Of a DNA stretch of 21,113 bases, positions 7,582 to 14,447 are shown piece after piece; positions within the stretch are counted from its first letter, which is position 1, and every line of letters starts with the position of its first letter. The notes beneath the pieces were generated by a model. It was not told the DNA's origin. It made no database searches and worked only from the letters and a program-made list of their open reading frames with translations. The DNA is from an uncultured Faecalibacterium sp. (GTDB lineage Bacteria; Bacillota; Clostridia; Oscillospirales; Ruminococcaceae): positions 1 to 21,113 of the forward strand of contig CAAFSR010000403.1 of NCBI GenBank assembly GCA_900765705.1, read 5' to 3'. The position numbers and the translations under genes were made by a program.

Positions 7582-8439
7582 TTACTGCTTCTGTTTCAGC
7601 TTGGTTTTTGCCAGCCGTGCCGCCAGATTGATGACCAGCACCAGCACCAGCAGCACTGCGCCGATGCCCCATGCGGAGGCAAAGTCGCCGTCCTCAAAGG
7701 CGCGCAGATACAGCAGAACCGACAGGGTAGCGCCGTTGGAGGTGTAGGCTTTGAACACGCTCTTGGCGATCACCTCTGCCGCACCGGCGGTGAACAGCAG
7801 CGCGGCGCTTTCGCCCACGATGCGGCCCACAGCCAGAATGCAGCCGGTGACGATGCCATCGATGCTGCAGGGCAGCACGATGGTGCGGATGATATGCCAC
7901 TTGCCCGCGCCCAGACCCATGGCACCCTCGCGGTAGCCCTGCGGCACCGTTTTGAGGGATTCCTGCGTGGTGCGGATGATGGTGGGCAGGTTCATCACCA
8001 CCAGCGTCAGGCTGCCGGACAAAAGACAGGTCTGGAAGCCCAGCGCCTGACTGAACACCAGCATACCCACCAAGCCATAAATGATGCTGGGGATACCGGC
8101 AAGCGTTTCGTTGGTGAACTCGATCACTGCGATGAGCCGCCGGTTGGAGGCGTATTCGGTCAGGTAGACCGCCGCGCCCACGCCCAGCGGCAATACGATG
8201 AGTAATGTCAGCAGGATGACATACAGGGTGTTGAGGATGGCAGGCAGGATGCCGTCCGTCTTTTTCAGCACACTGGCGGTGGTGGAAAGGAATTTCCAGC
8301 TGATGTGGGGGATGCCCCGCACCAGCACCATGCCGATGATACCGGCAACCAGCACCATCACCAGCACCGCGCTGGCCCAGACCAGCACAGTCATGACCCG
8401 GTTCCATGCCCGGCGGGAGGGCGAAAAGCCGTTATTCAT
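7582..8439 (-). CDS. pstA: Phosphate ABC transporter permease PstA
   Basis: A 285-residue inner-membrane permease with about six membrane helices: one N-terminal after a basic start (to about residue 40), the rest in the binding-protein-dependent transport domain. The ATPase-contact (EAA-type) loop is visible as GYREGAMGLGAGKWHIIRTIVLP. Typical PstA stretches are LTEYASNRRL and NETLAGIPSIIYGLVG. It forms the phosphate channel with PstC. Its first codons overlap the end of pstC by eight bases, so the two are translationally coupled. Confidence 0.95.
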   Translation of the reverse strand: MNNGFSPSRRAWNRVMTVLVWASAVLVMVLVAGIIGMVLVRGIPHISWKFLSTTASVLKKTDGILPAILNTLYVILLTLLIVLPLGVGAAVYLTEYASNRRLIAVIEFTNETLAGIPSIIYGLVGMLVFSQALGFQTCLLSGSLTLVVMNLPTIIRTTQESLKTVPQGYREGAMGLGAGKWHIIRTIVLPCSIDGIVTGCILAVGRIVGESAALLFTAGAAEVIAKSVFKAYTSNGATLSVLLYLRAFEDGDFASAWGIGAVLLVLVLVINLAARLAKTKLKQKQ

Positions 8440-9343
8440 CGCGGTCGCCTCCCTTCAGTACCACGTTCAGCACCACATTGATGAGCATGATGAACCCGAA
8501 CAGCACCAGCGCGATGCTGAACAGTGCCTGCCGCTGCAGGCCGCCGGCGTAGCTCATCTCCTTGGCGATGGCGGTGGTCAGCAAAGTGACGCTGCGGAAC
8601 AGGCTGTCCGGCATATTGGGGCTGTTGCCCGCCACCATCATCACGGCCATGGCCTCGCCAATGGCGCGGCCGATGCCCAGCACAACGCCTGCGGCAATGC
8701 CGCTTTTGGCCGCCGGGATGCTGATCCTGAACCATGTTTCGGTGTCGGTAGCGCCCAGTGCCAGACTGCCCTGCTCATACTCCGGCGGCACGGCGTTGAG
8801 CGCCGTCACCGCCACGGACACGATGCTGGGCAAGATCATGACGGAAAGCACCACGATGGCGCTGAGCAGGCAGGCACCGGAGGCCTTGCCGAAGGTCTTG
8901 GCCACGGCGGGCACCAGCACCTGCATACCCAAAAGGCCGAACACCACGCTGGGGATACCGGACAGCAGCTCAATGGCGGTGACCACCACGGTGCGCAGCT
9001 TGGGATCTGCGGCCTTGGAGAGGAACACCGCCGTCAGCAGGCCGATGGGCACGCCGAGGATGGCAGCGCCCAGCGTGCCGTAGACACTGGACAGGATGAA
9101 GGGCAGGATGCCGAACAGCGGCTCGGCCGCAGTGGACGCCCATTTTGTGCCAAACAGGAACTTGAACAGGCCGATCTTGTGGATGGCCGGCACGCCGGAG
9201 GCCACCATGTACACCGAGATGAGCACCACACAGCACACCGCCAGCATTCCGCACAGGAAGAAGATGAAATTCATCATCGCTTCCAGCCAGTCGGCAGGGG
9301 TGCGGGGCAGCCGTACCCGGGCCAGATAGGATTTTTTGTTCAT
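8432..9343 (-). CDS. pstC: Phosphate ABC transporter permease PstC
   Basis: A 303-residue permease with a long N-terminal cytosolic lead (MNKKSYLARVRLPR...) and about six membrane helices. PstC marks are the periplasmic-side stretch FGTKWASTAAEPLFGILPFI, LLSGIPSVVFGLLG, and the coupling loop PPEYEQGSLALGATDTETWFRISIPAA. It pairs with PstA. It begins 225 bases after pstS, a gap that contains a hairpin and a large inverted repeat, so its level can be set apart from pstS. Confidence 0.95.
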   Translation of the reverse strand: MNKKSYLARVRLPRTPADWLEAMMNFIFFLCGMLAVCCVVLISVYMVASGVPAIHKIGLFKFLFGTKWASTAAEPLFGILPFILSSVYGTLGAAILGVPIGLLTAVFLSKAADPKLRTVVVTAIELLSGIPSVVFGLLGMQVLVPAVAKTFGKASGACLLSAIVVLSVMILPSIVSVAVTALNAVPPEYEQGSLALGATDTETWFRISIPAAKSGIAAGVVLGIGRAIGEAMAVMMVAGNSPNMPDSLFRSVTLLTTAIAKEMSYAGGLQRQALFSIALVLFGFIMLINVVLNVVLKGGDRDE

Positions 9344-9363
9344 AGCTGAAAACCTTTATAAAA

Positions 9364-9400
9364 GCCGCGTCGGCTCGCAGAAACGGCAGGCCGACGCGGT
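9364..9400 (-). terminator. Hairpin between pstS and pstC, possible partial terminator
   Basis: A perfect 10-bp GC-rich stem (9365-9374 with 9390-9399) and a 15-base loop. On the minus strand it is followed by CTTTTATA, a short T tract. A leaky terminator here would give more PstS than PstCAB, as is common for binding-protein transporters; that effect is inferred. Confidence 0.6.
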
Positions 9401-9435
9401 GGGCTGATTTTATCATTGTCCCCATCCTGTTTACC

Positions 9436-9558
9436 GGGTCAGTTCGGCCGGGAGTTTCACCGGCGAATGATCCGAGGGTGGGACCCTGTTGCCGTAGGCA
9501 ATAGGGCGGGAGCTGGAAGCCCCGAATTTCGCGGGGGAACTCCCGGCCGGGCTGGCTC
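9436..9558 (+). ncRNA. Structured RNA candidate, antisense to the pst operon (family not recognised)
   Basis: A closing helix joins 9436-9456 with 9538-9558: twelve perfect Watson-Crick pairs (9445-9456 with 9538-9549) extended outward by nine more pairs. Inside, a 10-bp stem CCCTGTTGCC/GGCAATAGGG with loop GTA (about 9484-9507) and a 5-bp stem CCCCG/CGGGG (about 9520-9536). Of these pairs, four in the closing helix and one in the inner stem are G-U when read on the plus strand but A-C mismatches when read on the minus strand, so the plus-strand RNA is the one that folds. No clear promoter or T tract frames it, and I cannot place it in a known RNA family. Confidence 0.4.
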
Positions 9559-9568
9559 TGAGCGCCTT

Positions 9569-10438
9569 TTACTCGTTTACGGGCACAGCGCCTGCGGTGC
9601 GGATAAGGTCGGCAGCGTCCTTGCTGGTAGCAAAGTCCACAAAGGCCTGTGCCTGCGCAGACAGGGCAACGCTCTTGTTGGTAACGAACACGAAGGGACG
9701 CTGGATCTTGTAGCTGCCGCCCTTCACGGTGTCCTCGCTGCACGCCACGCCCTCCACGGTGACCATGGCTACGGTGTCACCTACAGCGGACAGGGAAGCG
9801 TAGCCGATGGCCAGCGGGTTTGCCTCCACAGCGCTGATGACAGCGCCGGTAGCGGTAAGCTCCTGTGCGTACTTGCAGCTGTCCTTCACATCCACGATGC
9901 TCTCAAAACCATCGCGGGTGCCGGAACCGGCCTCGCGGCCCACCAGAACGATCTCGCCGTCCTCGCCGCCGACATCCTTCCAGTTGGTGATCTCGCCGGT
10001 GAACATCTTCTTGAGCTGCTCCACGGTCAGGTCGGTCACCTTGCTGTCCTTGTTCACGATGATGGCAATGCCGTCCAGCGCCACGGTAGTGCCGTCCACA
10101 GCGGACTTCTCATCCTCCTTCAGGGCGCGGGAGGACAGGCCGATGTCCAGCGTCTTGTCGGTAGCGCCGGTGATGCCTGCGCCGGAGCCGGTGGGGTCAT
10201 AGCTGACGGTAACGCCCGGCTCGACCTCGGCAAAGCCCTCGGTCAGGGCGGCGATGACGTTCTTCATGGAAGTAGAACCGCCGGTAGCCACATTACCGCT
10301 CAGGGTGCCGGCTGCGCTCTGTGCAGCGGAAGAAGCAGCGTTAGATGTGGAAGCAGCGCCGCCGCAGGCGGTCAGGGCAGCAGCCGCAGCCGCTGCACCG
10401 CAAACAGTCAGAAAGGAACGACGCGAGATCTTTTTCAT
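9569..10438 (-). CDS. pstS: Phosphate-binding lipoprotein PstS
   Basis: A 289-residue substrate-binding protein. The N-terminus has a twin-arginine motif SRRSFL (5-10), an alanine-rich hydrophobic stretch and the lipobox LTAC (Cys25), followed by a Ser/Ala linker. Phosphate-binding motifs are present: GSTSM (54-58), TGSGAG (83-88) and GSGTRD (171-176), all in family positions. It catches inorganic phosphate outside the cell and hands it to PstCA. First gene of the minus-strand pst locus, with a GGAGG site before the ATG. A Tat-type lipoprotein PstS is less usual than a Sec one; a positively charged Sec signal containing RR by chance is the alternative. Confidence 0.96.
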   Translation of the reverse strand: MKKISRRSFLTVCGAAAAAAALTACGGAASTSNAASSAAQSAAGTLSGNVATGGSTSMKNVIAALTEGFAEVEPGVTVSYDPTGSGAGITGATDKTLDIGLSSRALKEDEKSAVDGTTVALDGIAIIVNKDSKVTDLTVEQLKKMFTGEITNWKDVGGEDGEIVLVGREAGSGTRDGFESIVDVKDSCKYAQELTATGAVISAVEANPLAIGYASLSAVGDTVAMVTVEGVACSEDTVKGGSYKIQRPFVFVTNKSVALSAQAQAFVDFATSKDAADLIRTAGAVPVNE

Positions 10439-10513
10439 GATAGAATTTCCTCCATTTAAAACCCGGGCTCCCGCCCGGCGATGTCTTTTTGTGTTTTCCT
10501 TGGGAACGGCCTT

Positions 10514-10579
10514 ATTCTACCGCTTTGCCGCCCTTGCTGCGACCATGGACGTGCAAAAGTTGGGTAAAACTTTGTGCAC
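10514..10579 (-). promoter_or_regulatory. Candidate pst promoter with inverted repeat
   Basis: On the minus strand TAGAAT (10519-10514) is a plausible -10 without a good -35 at 17 bp, as expected for an activator-dependent promoter. About 30 bases upstream lies an interrupted inverted repeat, GTGCAAAAGT and ACTTTGTGCAC (10551-10579), which read on the minus strand also contains two TTT-rich half sites 11 bases apart. This could be a Pho-type operator; the spacing to the -10 is larger than in the well-studied Pho promoters, so confidence is low. The ~70-base leader has a short GC hairpin before the ribosome site. Confidence 0.35.
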
Positions 10580-10627
10580 AATGCCAGCCCCAATGTAAAG
10601 AACCGGTAATGCGGCGCAAAACAAAAA

Positions 10628-10665
10628 GCCGCCGGGCACTCCTGTTTCCAGAAGTGCCCGGCGGC
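10628..10665 (-). terminator. Terminator of the two-lipoprotein unit upstream of pstS
   Basis: Perfect 13-bp stem (10628-10640 with 10653-10665); on the minus strand the exit is CTTTTTGTTTTG. It separates these genes from pstS. Confidence 0.92.
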
Positions 10666-10680
10666 GGGGTGTATTTGAGA

Positions 10681-11172
10681 TTATTCTACGCTGCCTGTTA
10701 CATTTTTTCCGTTGTTTCCATAGAGGAACACTGCGGTTTTGCCATTATAGCGCACACGCAGCTCATAAACACCGGGGCTGTTCTTCTCCGGCACGCGCTC
10801 CTTCGTTTGCAGGTAGAACTCATTCGAGCCGTTATAAACAGCCGTCTGCCCAGGCTCTGCAACCAGCGCGCCGCGCTTGAAATACAGCGTTTCCTCTGTA
10901 TCTGCCTCGCGGAAGATGCAGGTGATATCCTCCGGCTTGATGACTACCTTTTCGGCGCTGCCGTTCTGGATGGTGAACTGCGTCTGATAGGTCAGCATAT
11001 AGCTGTTGCCGCCGCCCGGAAACGGCGTTGCACAGATAAAGGTGACATCCCCGATCTTCGCTACGCCGCTGGTCTTGTCGATCACGGTGTCCCCGCAGCC
11101 GGTCAAAGCCCCTGCGGCGGTCAGCACCAGTGCCCCGGCGCTGAGCTTGAGAAATGTTCTGCGGTCGATCAT
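10681..11172 (-). CDS. Tat-type lipoprotein of unknown function
   Basis: A 163-residue protein starting at the ATG at 11172, which has GAGGAGG nine bases upstream; the ATG at 11190 lies inside the ribosome site and is rejected. Signal: DRRTFLK (twin-arginine), hydrophobic stretch, lipobox LTGC. The mature part alternates short strands (VTFICATPF..., YQTQFTIQNGS, KVVIKPEDITCIF, VYELRVRYNGKTAVFLYG) and looks like a beta-sandwich, comparable in style to small immunoglobulin-like extracellular domains. I recognise no family. It lies 51 bases after the related gene at 11224-11760 and probably shares its promoter. Confidence 0.75.
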   Translation of the reverse strand: MIDRRTFLKLSAGALVLTAAGALTGCGDTVIDKTSGVAKIGDVTFICATPFPGGGNSYMLTYQTQFTIQNGSAEKVVIKPEDITCIFREADTEETLYFKRGALVAEPGQTAVYNGSNEFYLQTKERVPEKNSPGVYELRVRYNGKTAVFLYGNNGKNVTGSVE

Positions 11173-11223
11173 AGTGATGTACCTCCTCATCCGGTATTTC
11201 TTAAAGATATCGTTTCCGCGTTA

Positions 11224-11760
11224 TCAGACGGTCTGCTTTACAAAAGTCTTGTCCGTATAGTCCAGCTTGTAGCTCTCCGTGCGGTCGGTGCCTACAGTAA
11301 AGACAACGTCTGCCTTACCGTTACGGATCGCCTCGTACAGTTCCTTATCCGTCATCTTAAAGATAACATTGCCCCAACGATATTCGCCGCCCTTGCTGAA
11401 CTCCACCAGCCAGCTGTTCTTGTCAAACAGCGTATCGGCTGCACCATCGCCCTTCATCATTTCCTGCTTCTTGCCGTCGATGGTCAGGCTGAACATAAGA
11501 CGTCCCGGCAGGTTGACCGCCTTGCTGTCCAGATTCCGCACACGGACATTCATCTTGAACTCTGCCCACCACGGGGTGATATTGCTCAAAGAGCCCTCAT
11601 GCGGATCGGTTGCCCAGCCGTTGACCACTGCAGTATATCCACCCAGATCGTTGCCGCCGTCACCCCCACTGCAGCCGCCCAGCAGCCCGGTCACAGATAC
11701 TGCCACTGCCACCGCAGCAGAGGTCTTTAAAAAAGAACGACGATCCATTTTCATAGCCAT
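11224..11760 (-). CDS. Tat-type lipoprotein of unknown function
   Basis: A 178-residue protein. Start at the ATG at 11760, with GAGGAGG nine bases upstream; the frame extends further but without a ribosome site. Signal: MDRRSFLK (twin-arginine), hydrophobic stretch, lipobox LGGC, then a Gly/Ser linker. The mature domain contains WWAEFKMNVRVRNLDSKAVNLPGRLMF and other strand-like stretches; the alternation of ligand-type strands recalls DUF4352-like extracellular beta-sandwiches, but this is a guess. First gene of a two-gene unit with the lipoprotein at 10681. Confidence 0.75.
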   Translation of the reverse strand: MAMKMDRRSFLKTSAAVAVAVSVTGLLGGCSGGDGGNDLGGYTAVVNGWATDPHEGSLSNITPWWAEFKMNVRVRNLDSKAVNLPGRLMFSLTIDGKKQEMMKGDGAADTLFDKNSWLVEFSKGGEYRWGNVIFKMTDKELYEAIRNGKADVVFTVGTDRTESYKLDYTDKTFVKQTV

Positions 11761-11795
11761 AATACAGACCCTCCTCAAATGCTTTTTGCACCCTA

Positions 11796-11823
11796 AGAGT
11801 ACCACATTTTACCACATTGTCAA
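11796..11823 (-). promoter_or_regulatory. Promoter of the two-lipoprotein unit with a tandem repeat in its spacer
   Basis: On the minus strand TTGACA (11823-11818) and TACTCT (11801-11796) are 16 bp apart. The spacer contains AATGTGGT twice, exactly 10 bp apart (plus-strand ACCACATT at 11801-11808 and 11811-11818). A tandem site on one face of the helix between -35 and -10 suggests a repressor or spacer-binding regulator. Confidence 0.55.
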
Positions 11824-12087
11824 CTATCGGAATTTAGGTTTCACTATTTTATCGTACCTTATAGTAGAGCCGCGGCGAGTGCAACCGCGCCGCACTGCTT
11901 TTTTTGCCCGCCGGGCATACACCGCGCGCCGGTTTTCCGGCAACGCACCGGCGGCAGACGCTGCACAGCTGCACGCAGACACCGGCAGAGCGTACCGGCT
12001 GCCGCCCAAGCGCTCTGTGCCGGAACGCCCCCCGCACCGCAATTCCGGGCGTTTGTGCGGGAATTTCCGCTTTTTTCGGCGGCACTC
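11824..12087. other. Gene-free GC-rich stretch before tRNA-Lys
   Basis: No frame here looks like a protein. Several hairpins are visible, among them GCGGCG/CGCCGC near 11871 followed by seven T, and CCCGCAC/GTGCGGG (12031-12061) followed by six T. They have no obvious upstream gene; they may be remnants or ends of short transcripts. Confidence 0.35.
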
Positions 12088-12116
12088 TTGCATTTTGCGG
12101 CCAATTGTGGTAATAT
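12088..12116 (+). promoter_or_regulatory. Promoter of tRNA-Lys
   Basis: TTGCAT (12088-12093), 17-bp spacer, TAATAT (12111-12116). The tRNA begins 31 bases later. Confidence 0.65.
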
Positions 12117-12147
12117 TATTCGGCAGTATTGTTTTGCTGCAGAATAT

Positions 12148-12223
12148 GCGCTCGTAGCTCAGCCGGTAGAGCATCTGACTTTTAATCAGAGGGCCAGGGA
12201 TTCGAGTTCCCTCGAGCGCACCA
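12148..12223 (+). tRNA. tRNA-Lys (anticodon UUU)
   Basis: Complete cloverleaf with encoded CCA. Acceptor GCGCTCG pairs with CGAGCGC; D-arm GCTC/GAGC; anticodon stem TCTGA/TCAGA with loop CTTTTAA, anticodon TTT; T-arm AGGGA/TCCCT with loop TTCGAGT. The 3' part is the left attachment site of the element that follows. Confidence 0.97.
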
Positions 12224-12226
12224 AAA
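12177..12226 (+). repeat. attL: 50-bp direct repeat at the 3' half of tRNA-Lys
   Basis: Identical over 50 bases to 19746-19795, from the anticodon stem through CCA plus AAAA. A second matching block of 18 bases (12151-12168) matches 19722-19739; the 8 bases between the blocks here are replaced by 6 different bases at the right end. Confidence 0.9.
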
Positions 12227-12227
12227 G

Positions 12228-12267
12228 GACGATAAATCGTTGAATTAAACGGTTTGTCGTCTTTTTT
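12228..12267 (+). terminator. Element-supplied terminator behind tRNA-Lys
   Basis: 14-bp stem (12228-12241 with 12248-12261, two G-U pairs), loop GAATTA, then six T. It lies just inside the element, so after integration the tRNA transcript ends here and does not run into the integrase gene. Confidence 0.92.
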
Positions 12268-12289
12268 GTTTTATACGGGCTTTTTGGGC

Positions 12290-12334
12290 TTGTACCTATG
12301 ATTTTTTCAAAAATTTTAGAGGTCAGAGGTACAA
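12290..12334. promoter_or_regulatory. AGGTACAA inverted pair before the integrase gene
   Basis: TTGTACCT (12290-12297) and AGGTACAA (12327-12334) are perfect complements. The second copy includes the GAGGT ribosome site of the integrase, so a transcript hairpin would hide it. The same 8-mer occurs at the right end of the element (19652-19659), which also makes it a candidate integrase arm site. Confidence 0.45.
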
Positions 12335-12336
12335 AA

Positions 12337-13275
12337 ATGAAGAAGATTCAGAAAAGTGCAGCCCGGTTTGATAATCTAAAGCAAGATTTTTTGGACGATA
12401 AGAAGTATTCTGGTACGGCAGAAGCCACGTTGAACGGCTATCGGTATGATATTACACGGTTTTTGAAGTTCCTGTCAGATGAACAGTTAGCCGTGAATGA
12501 GGCAGGATTCAAGCGGTATGTTATCCACTTGACGGATAGCGGAATGACCGCAAACAGCGTCAACCACTATATCCGTTCGGTGAAAGTGTTCCTATATTGG
12601 TGTATGGAACAGGAAGAGATAGCGCCGTTCAAAATCAAAATGATAAAGGCACAAGAAACCATTAAGGACGTTTACACACAGGAAGAACTTTGTGCGCTGA
12701 TTCAGCCGCCGAAACGTGAGGACAGCTTTGTTGTCTGGCGTAGTTGGGCTATCATCAACTTTATTTTGGGAACAGCAGCACGAGAAGCAACGGTCTGTGA
12801 AATGCAGATGCAGGATATATCTTTTGATGATAGAACGATTACATTTCGGCATCTAAAGAATAAACACGTTCAACTGCTGCCCATGTCGGAAGCTCTGGCA
12901 AGCTGTTTGAAAAAGTACATTTCCCTTTGGCGGCAGGATGCAGACGAAACGGCGTATCTGTTCCCTTCTTTCTATGATGAGCAGTTATCCACAAACGCAC
13001 TGAAACACAGTCAAGCCCGCTACAATCGCAGCCGTGGCGTTGAAAAGACCAGTGTTCACCTGTTGCGGCACTCCTTTGTAAAGAACTGGTGTATGTCTGG
13101 CGGTAATGTGTTCAAGCTGCAAAAGGTGTTAGGACACAGCACCTTGACCATGACACAGCACTATGCTAATCTGTATTCAAACGACCTGCGAGAAGGTTAT
13201 AATGAGTATGCTGCACTGGACGGATTGCAGAAAAAGCGGCGTACTGCTATCACAAAGACAGCAAAGCGGAGGTAA
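12337..13275 (+). CDS. Tyrosine recombinase (phage-type integrase)
   Basis: A 313-residue XerC/D-like integrase. The N-terminal core-binding (SAM-like) domain spans about 10-95. The catalytic domain has the expected residues: Arg149 in TAAREAT, His241 and Arg244 in HLLRHS, His267 in LGHS and the tyrosine nucleophile Tyr276 in MTQHYANLY. It would integrate and excise the element at the tRNA-Lys site just upstream. The ATG at 12337 is chosen because GAGGT lies about seven bases upstream; the ATG at 12298 has no site. No separate AP2-type arm-binding domain is seen. The next gene begins five bases after the stop, so the two are co-translated. Confidence 0.95.
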   Translation: MKKIQKSAARFDNLKQDFLDDKKYSGTAEATLNGYRYDITRFLKFLSDEQLAVNEAGFKRYVIHLTDSGMTANSVNHYIRSVKVFLYWCMEQEEIAPFKIKMIKAQETIKDVYTQEELCALIQPPKREDSFVVWRSWAIINFILGTAAREATVCEMQMQDISFDDRTITFRHLKNKHVQLLPMSEALASCLKKYISLWRQDADETAYLFPSFYDEQLSTNALKHSQARYNRSRGVEKTSVHLLRHSFVKNWCMSGGNVFKLQKVLGHSTLTMTQHYANLYSNDLREGYNEYAALDGLQKKRRTAITKTAKRR

Positions 13276-13280
13276 GCCGG

Positions 13281-13787
13281 ATGCACAGCAGTTACTTTGT
13301 ACTAAAGAGCAAGGAAGGAAAACAGGCTGAACAGATTGTAAAGGACTATCTGATAGGCTGGGGCTATACTGTGCAGGATGTGAGTGAAGAACAGGATAAT
13401 TACCAAAATGACATTGACTTTATTGTGCAGAAAGACGGACGCACAAGCAAGATTGAAGTCAAGCTAGATACCCGATTAGCTAAAACACAGAACATTGCCT
13501 TTGAAGATGTGTTCTATCTAAAGGATAAGGAAACAGGACAGACCGAAACGCGAGAGGGCTACTATCATTATTCACAATGCGACTTCTTGATTTTTGTAAG
13601 TCCTGCTGATAAGAACTTGTACATGGTGCATTTTCGCAAGCTGAAAGAAAATGAGATTTCTTTGGAAAACTGCTTTAAGTTTGTGAAGTTCTACTCTTAT
13701 ACTGACAAATGCCAAAAGAGAGTGCGGATTGTTCCTGTCAGCACACTAAAGGAAAACAGGCTGTTGAGCATCTTTTCTTACCAGTGA
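13281..13787 (+). CDS. PD-(D/E)XK nuclease-like protein of unknown role
   Basis: A 168-residue protein. It begins with a helix holding a conserved-type acidic residue (Glu17 in EGKQAEQIV), then DYLIGWGYTV, a hairpin NDIDFIVQKDG with Asp44/Asp46, and IEVKLD with Glu59-x-Lys61. This E...D...ExK spacing fits the restriction-endonuclease fold. The later part (QCDFLIFVSPADKNLYMVHF) is the strand-rich end seen in such folds. Its ribosome site GGAGG lies inside the end of the integrase gene and only five bases separate the genes, so both are made together. A DNA end-processing or exclusion role is possible; none is proven. No methyltransferase is near. Confidence 0.7.
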   Translation: MHSSYFVLKSKEGKQAEQIVKDYLIGWGYTVQDVSEEQDNYQNDIDFIVQKDGRTSKIEVKLDTRLAKTQNIAFEDVFYLKDKETGQTETREGYYHYSQCDFLIFVSPADKNLYMVHFRKLKENEISLENCFKFVKFYSYTDKCQKRVRIVPVSTLKENRLLSIFSYQ

Positions 13788-13831
13788 AACATAATTGCCC
13801 GGCGGGACAGATGTAATCTAAGAATGAATAG

Positions 13832-13875
13832 AAGGCTGTTGCACATGGTCAAATGCCAGTGCAGCAGCCTTTTTT
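13832..13875 (+). terminator. Terminator of the integrase-nuclease unit
   Basis: 13-bp stem (13832-13844 with 13859-13871, one G-U pair), then a run of six T overlapping the stem foot. It also faces the end of the minus-strand repressor gene, with a weak T tract on that side. Confidence 0.88.
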
Positions 13876-13887
13876 CATATCTTGACA

Positions 13888-14256
13888 TTAAATTTTCTTG
13901 ACAGCAGAGCCTTTTGTCCCGTGGCTCTTTTCAGATGGATTATTTTTGCTAGATTTACCAGAAAAGTCCACCGTTTCTTTTCGGGCTGCAATGTAAGAAA
14001 CCAAGTCGTAAACCAGCCGCTTCTCCTGCTCATTCATGTCCCGGAGAACAATCTGCTCTTCTGATTCAAGGCCTAAAATATCATCGGTTGTCGTATGAAA
14101 TAGCTGTGCAAGGGCTACAAGGTACTGTGCCGTTGGTGCAGAGAGTTCCATTTCCCAAGCGTTGACACTGGCTCGTGTGACTCCTAGTTTTCGAGCAAGG
14201 GCAGACTGTGAAAGTCCGGCATTTTCCCTTAGACGTTTGATGTTGTCCGAAATCAT
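13888..14256 (-). CDS. XRE-family repressor-like regulator
   Basis: A 122-residue protein. The N-terminal XRE/HTH_3 domain is complete: ISDNIKRLRENAGLSQ, recognition region SALARKLGVTRASVNAWE (about 18-35), then LVALAQLFHTTTDDILGL. The rest is a short charged C-terminal tail (EQEKRLVYDLVSYIAARKE, then a Ser/Lys-rich end), with no peptidase or sensor domain. Start: ATG at 14256 with GGGAGG about seven bases upstream; a TTG six codons earlier overlaps the site and is not used. It is transcribed away from the cargo operon, with 191 bases between the starts, and is the likely element repressor. Confidence 0.9.
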   Translation of the reverse strand: MISDNIKRLRENAGLSQSALARKLGVTRASVNAWEMELSAPTAQYLVALAQLFHTTTDDILGLESEEQIVLRDMNEQEKRLVYDLVSYIAARKETVDFSGKSSKNNPSEKSHGTKGSAVKKI

Positions 14257-14327
14257 GTTCTCGCCTCCCTGCAATTACTTTACTATACATAGGATGATAA
14301 TAAATTATCCAAAAGCGCATAGTTTTG

Positions 14328-14356
14328 TTGACAATCAGCAAGGCAAAGCGTACAAT
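14328..14356 (+). promoter_or_regulatory. Sigma-A promoter of the exported-protein genes
   Basis: TTGACA (14328-14333), 17-bp spacer, TACAAT (14351-14356). It lies between the divergent XRE gene and the lipoprotein gene, so it may be the repressor's target. The transcript would have a leader of about 85 bases. Confidence 0.8.
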
Positions 14357-14447
14357 TGGAAGCAGAAGATGACAGAAAACGCAAGGACAAAATTTCTTGT
14401 GTTGGAAGTGACGGTATCATGAACATTTCAAAAAGGAGGAATCAACA

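Noticed and set aside
8198..9349. Plus-strand open frame across pstC/pstA
   Set aside because: His/Gln/Gly-rich shadow of the pst genes, no domain and no ribosome site.
14370..14422. 17-codon frame as a leader peptide before the lipoprotein gene
   Set aside because: The ribosome site is weak and nothing in the sequence suggests attenuation.
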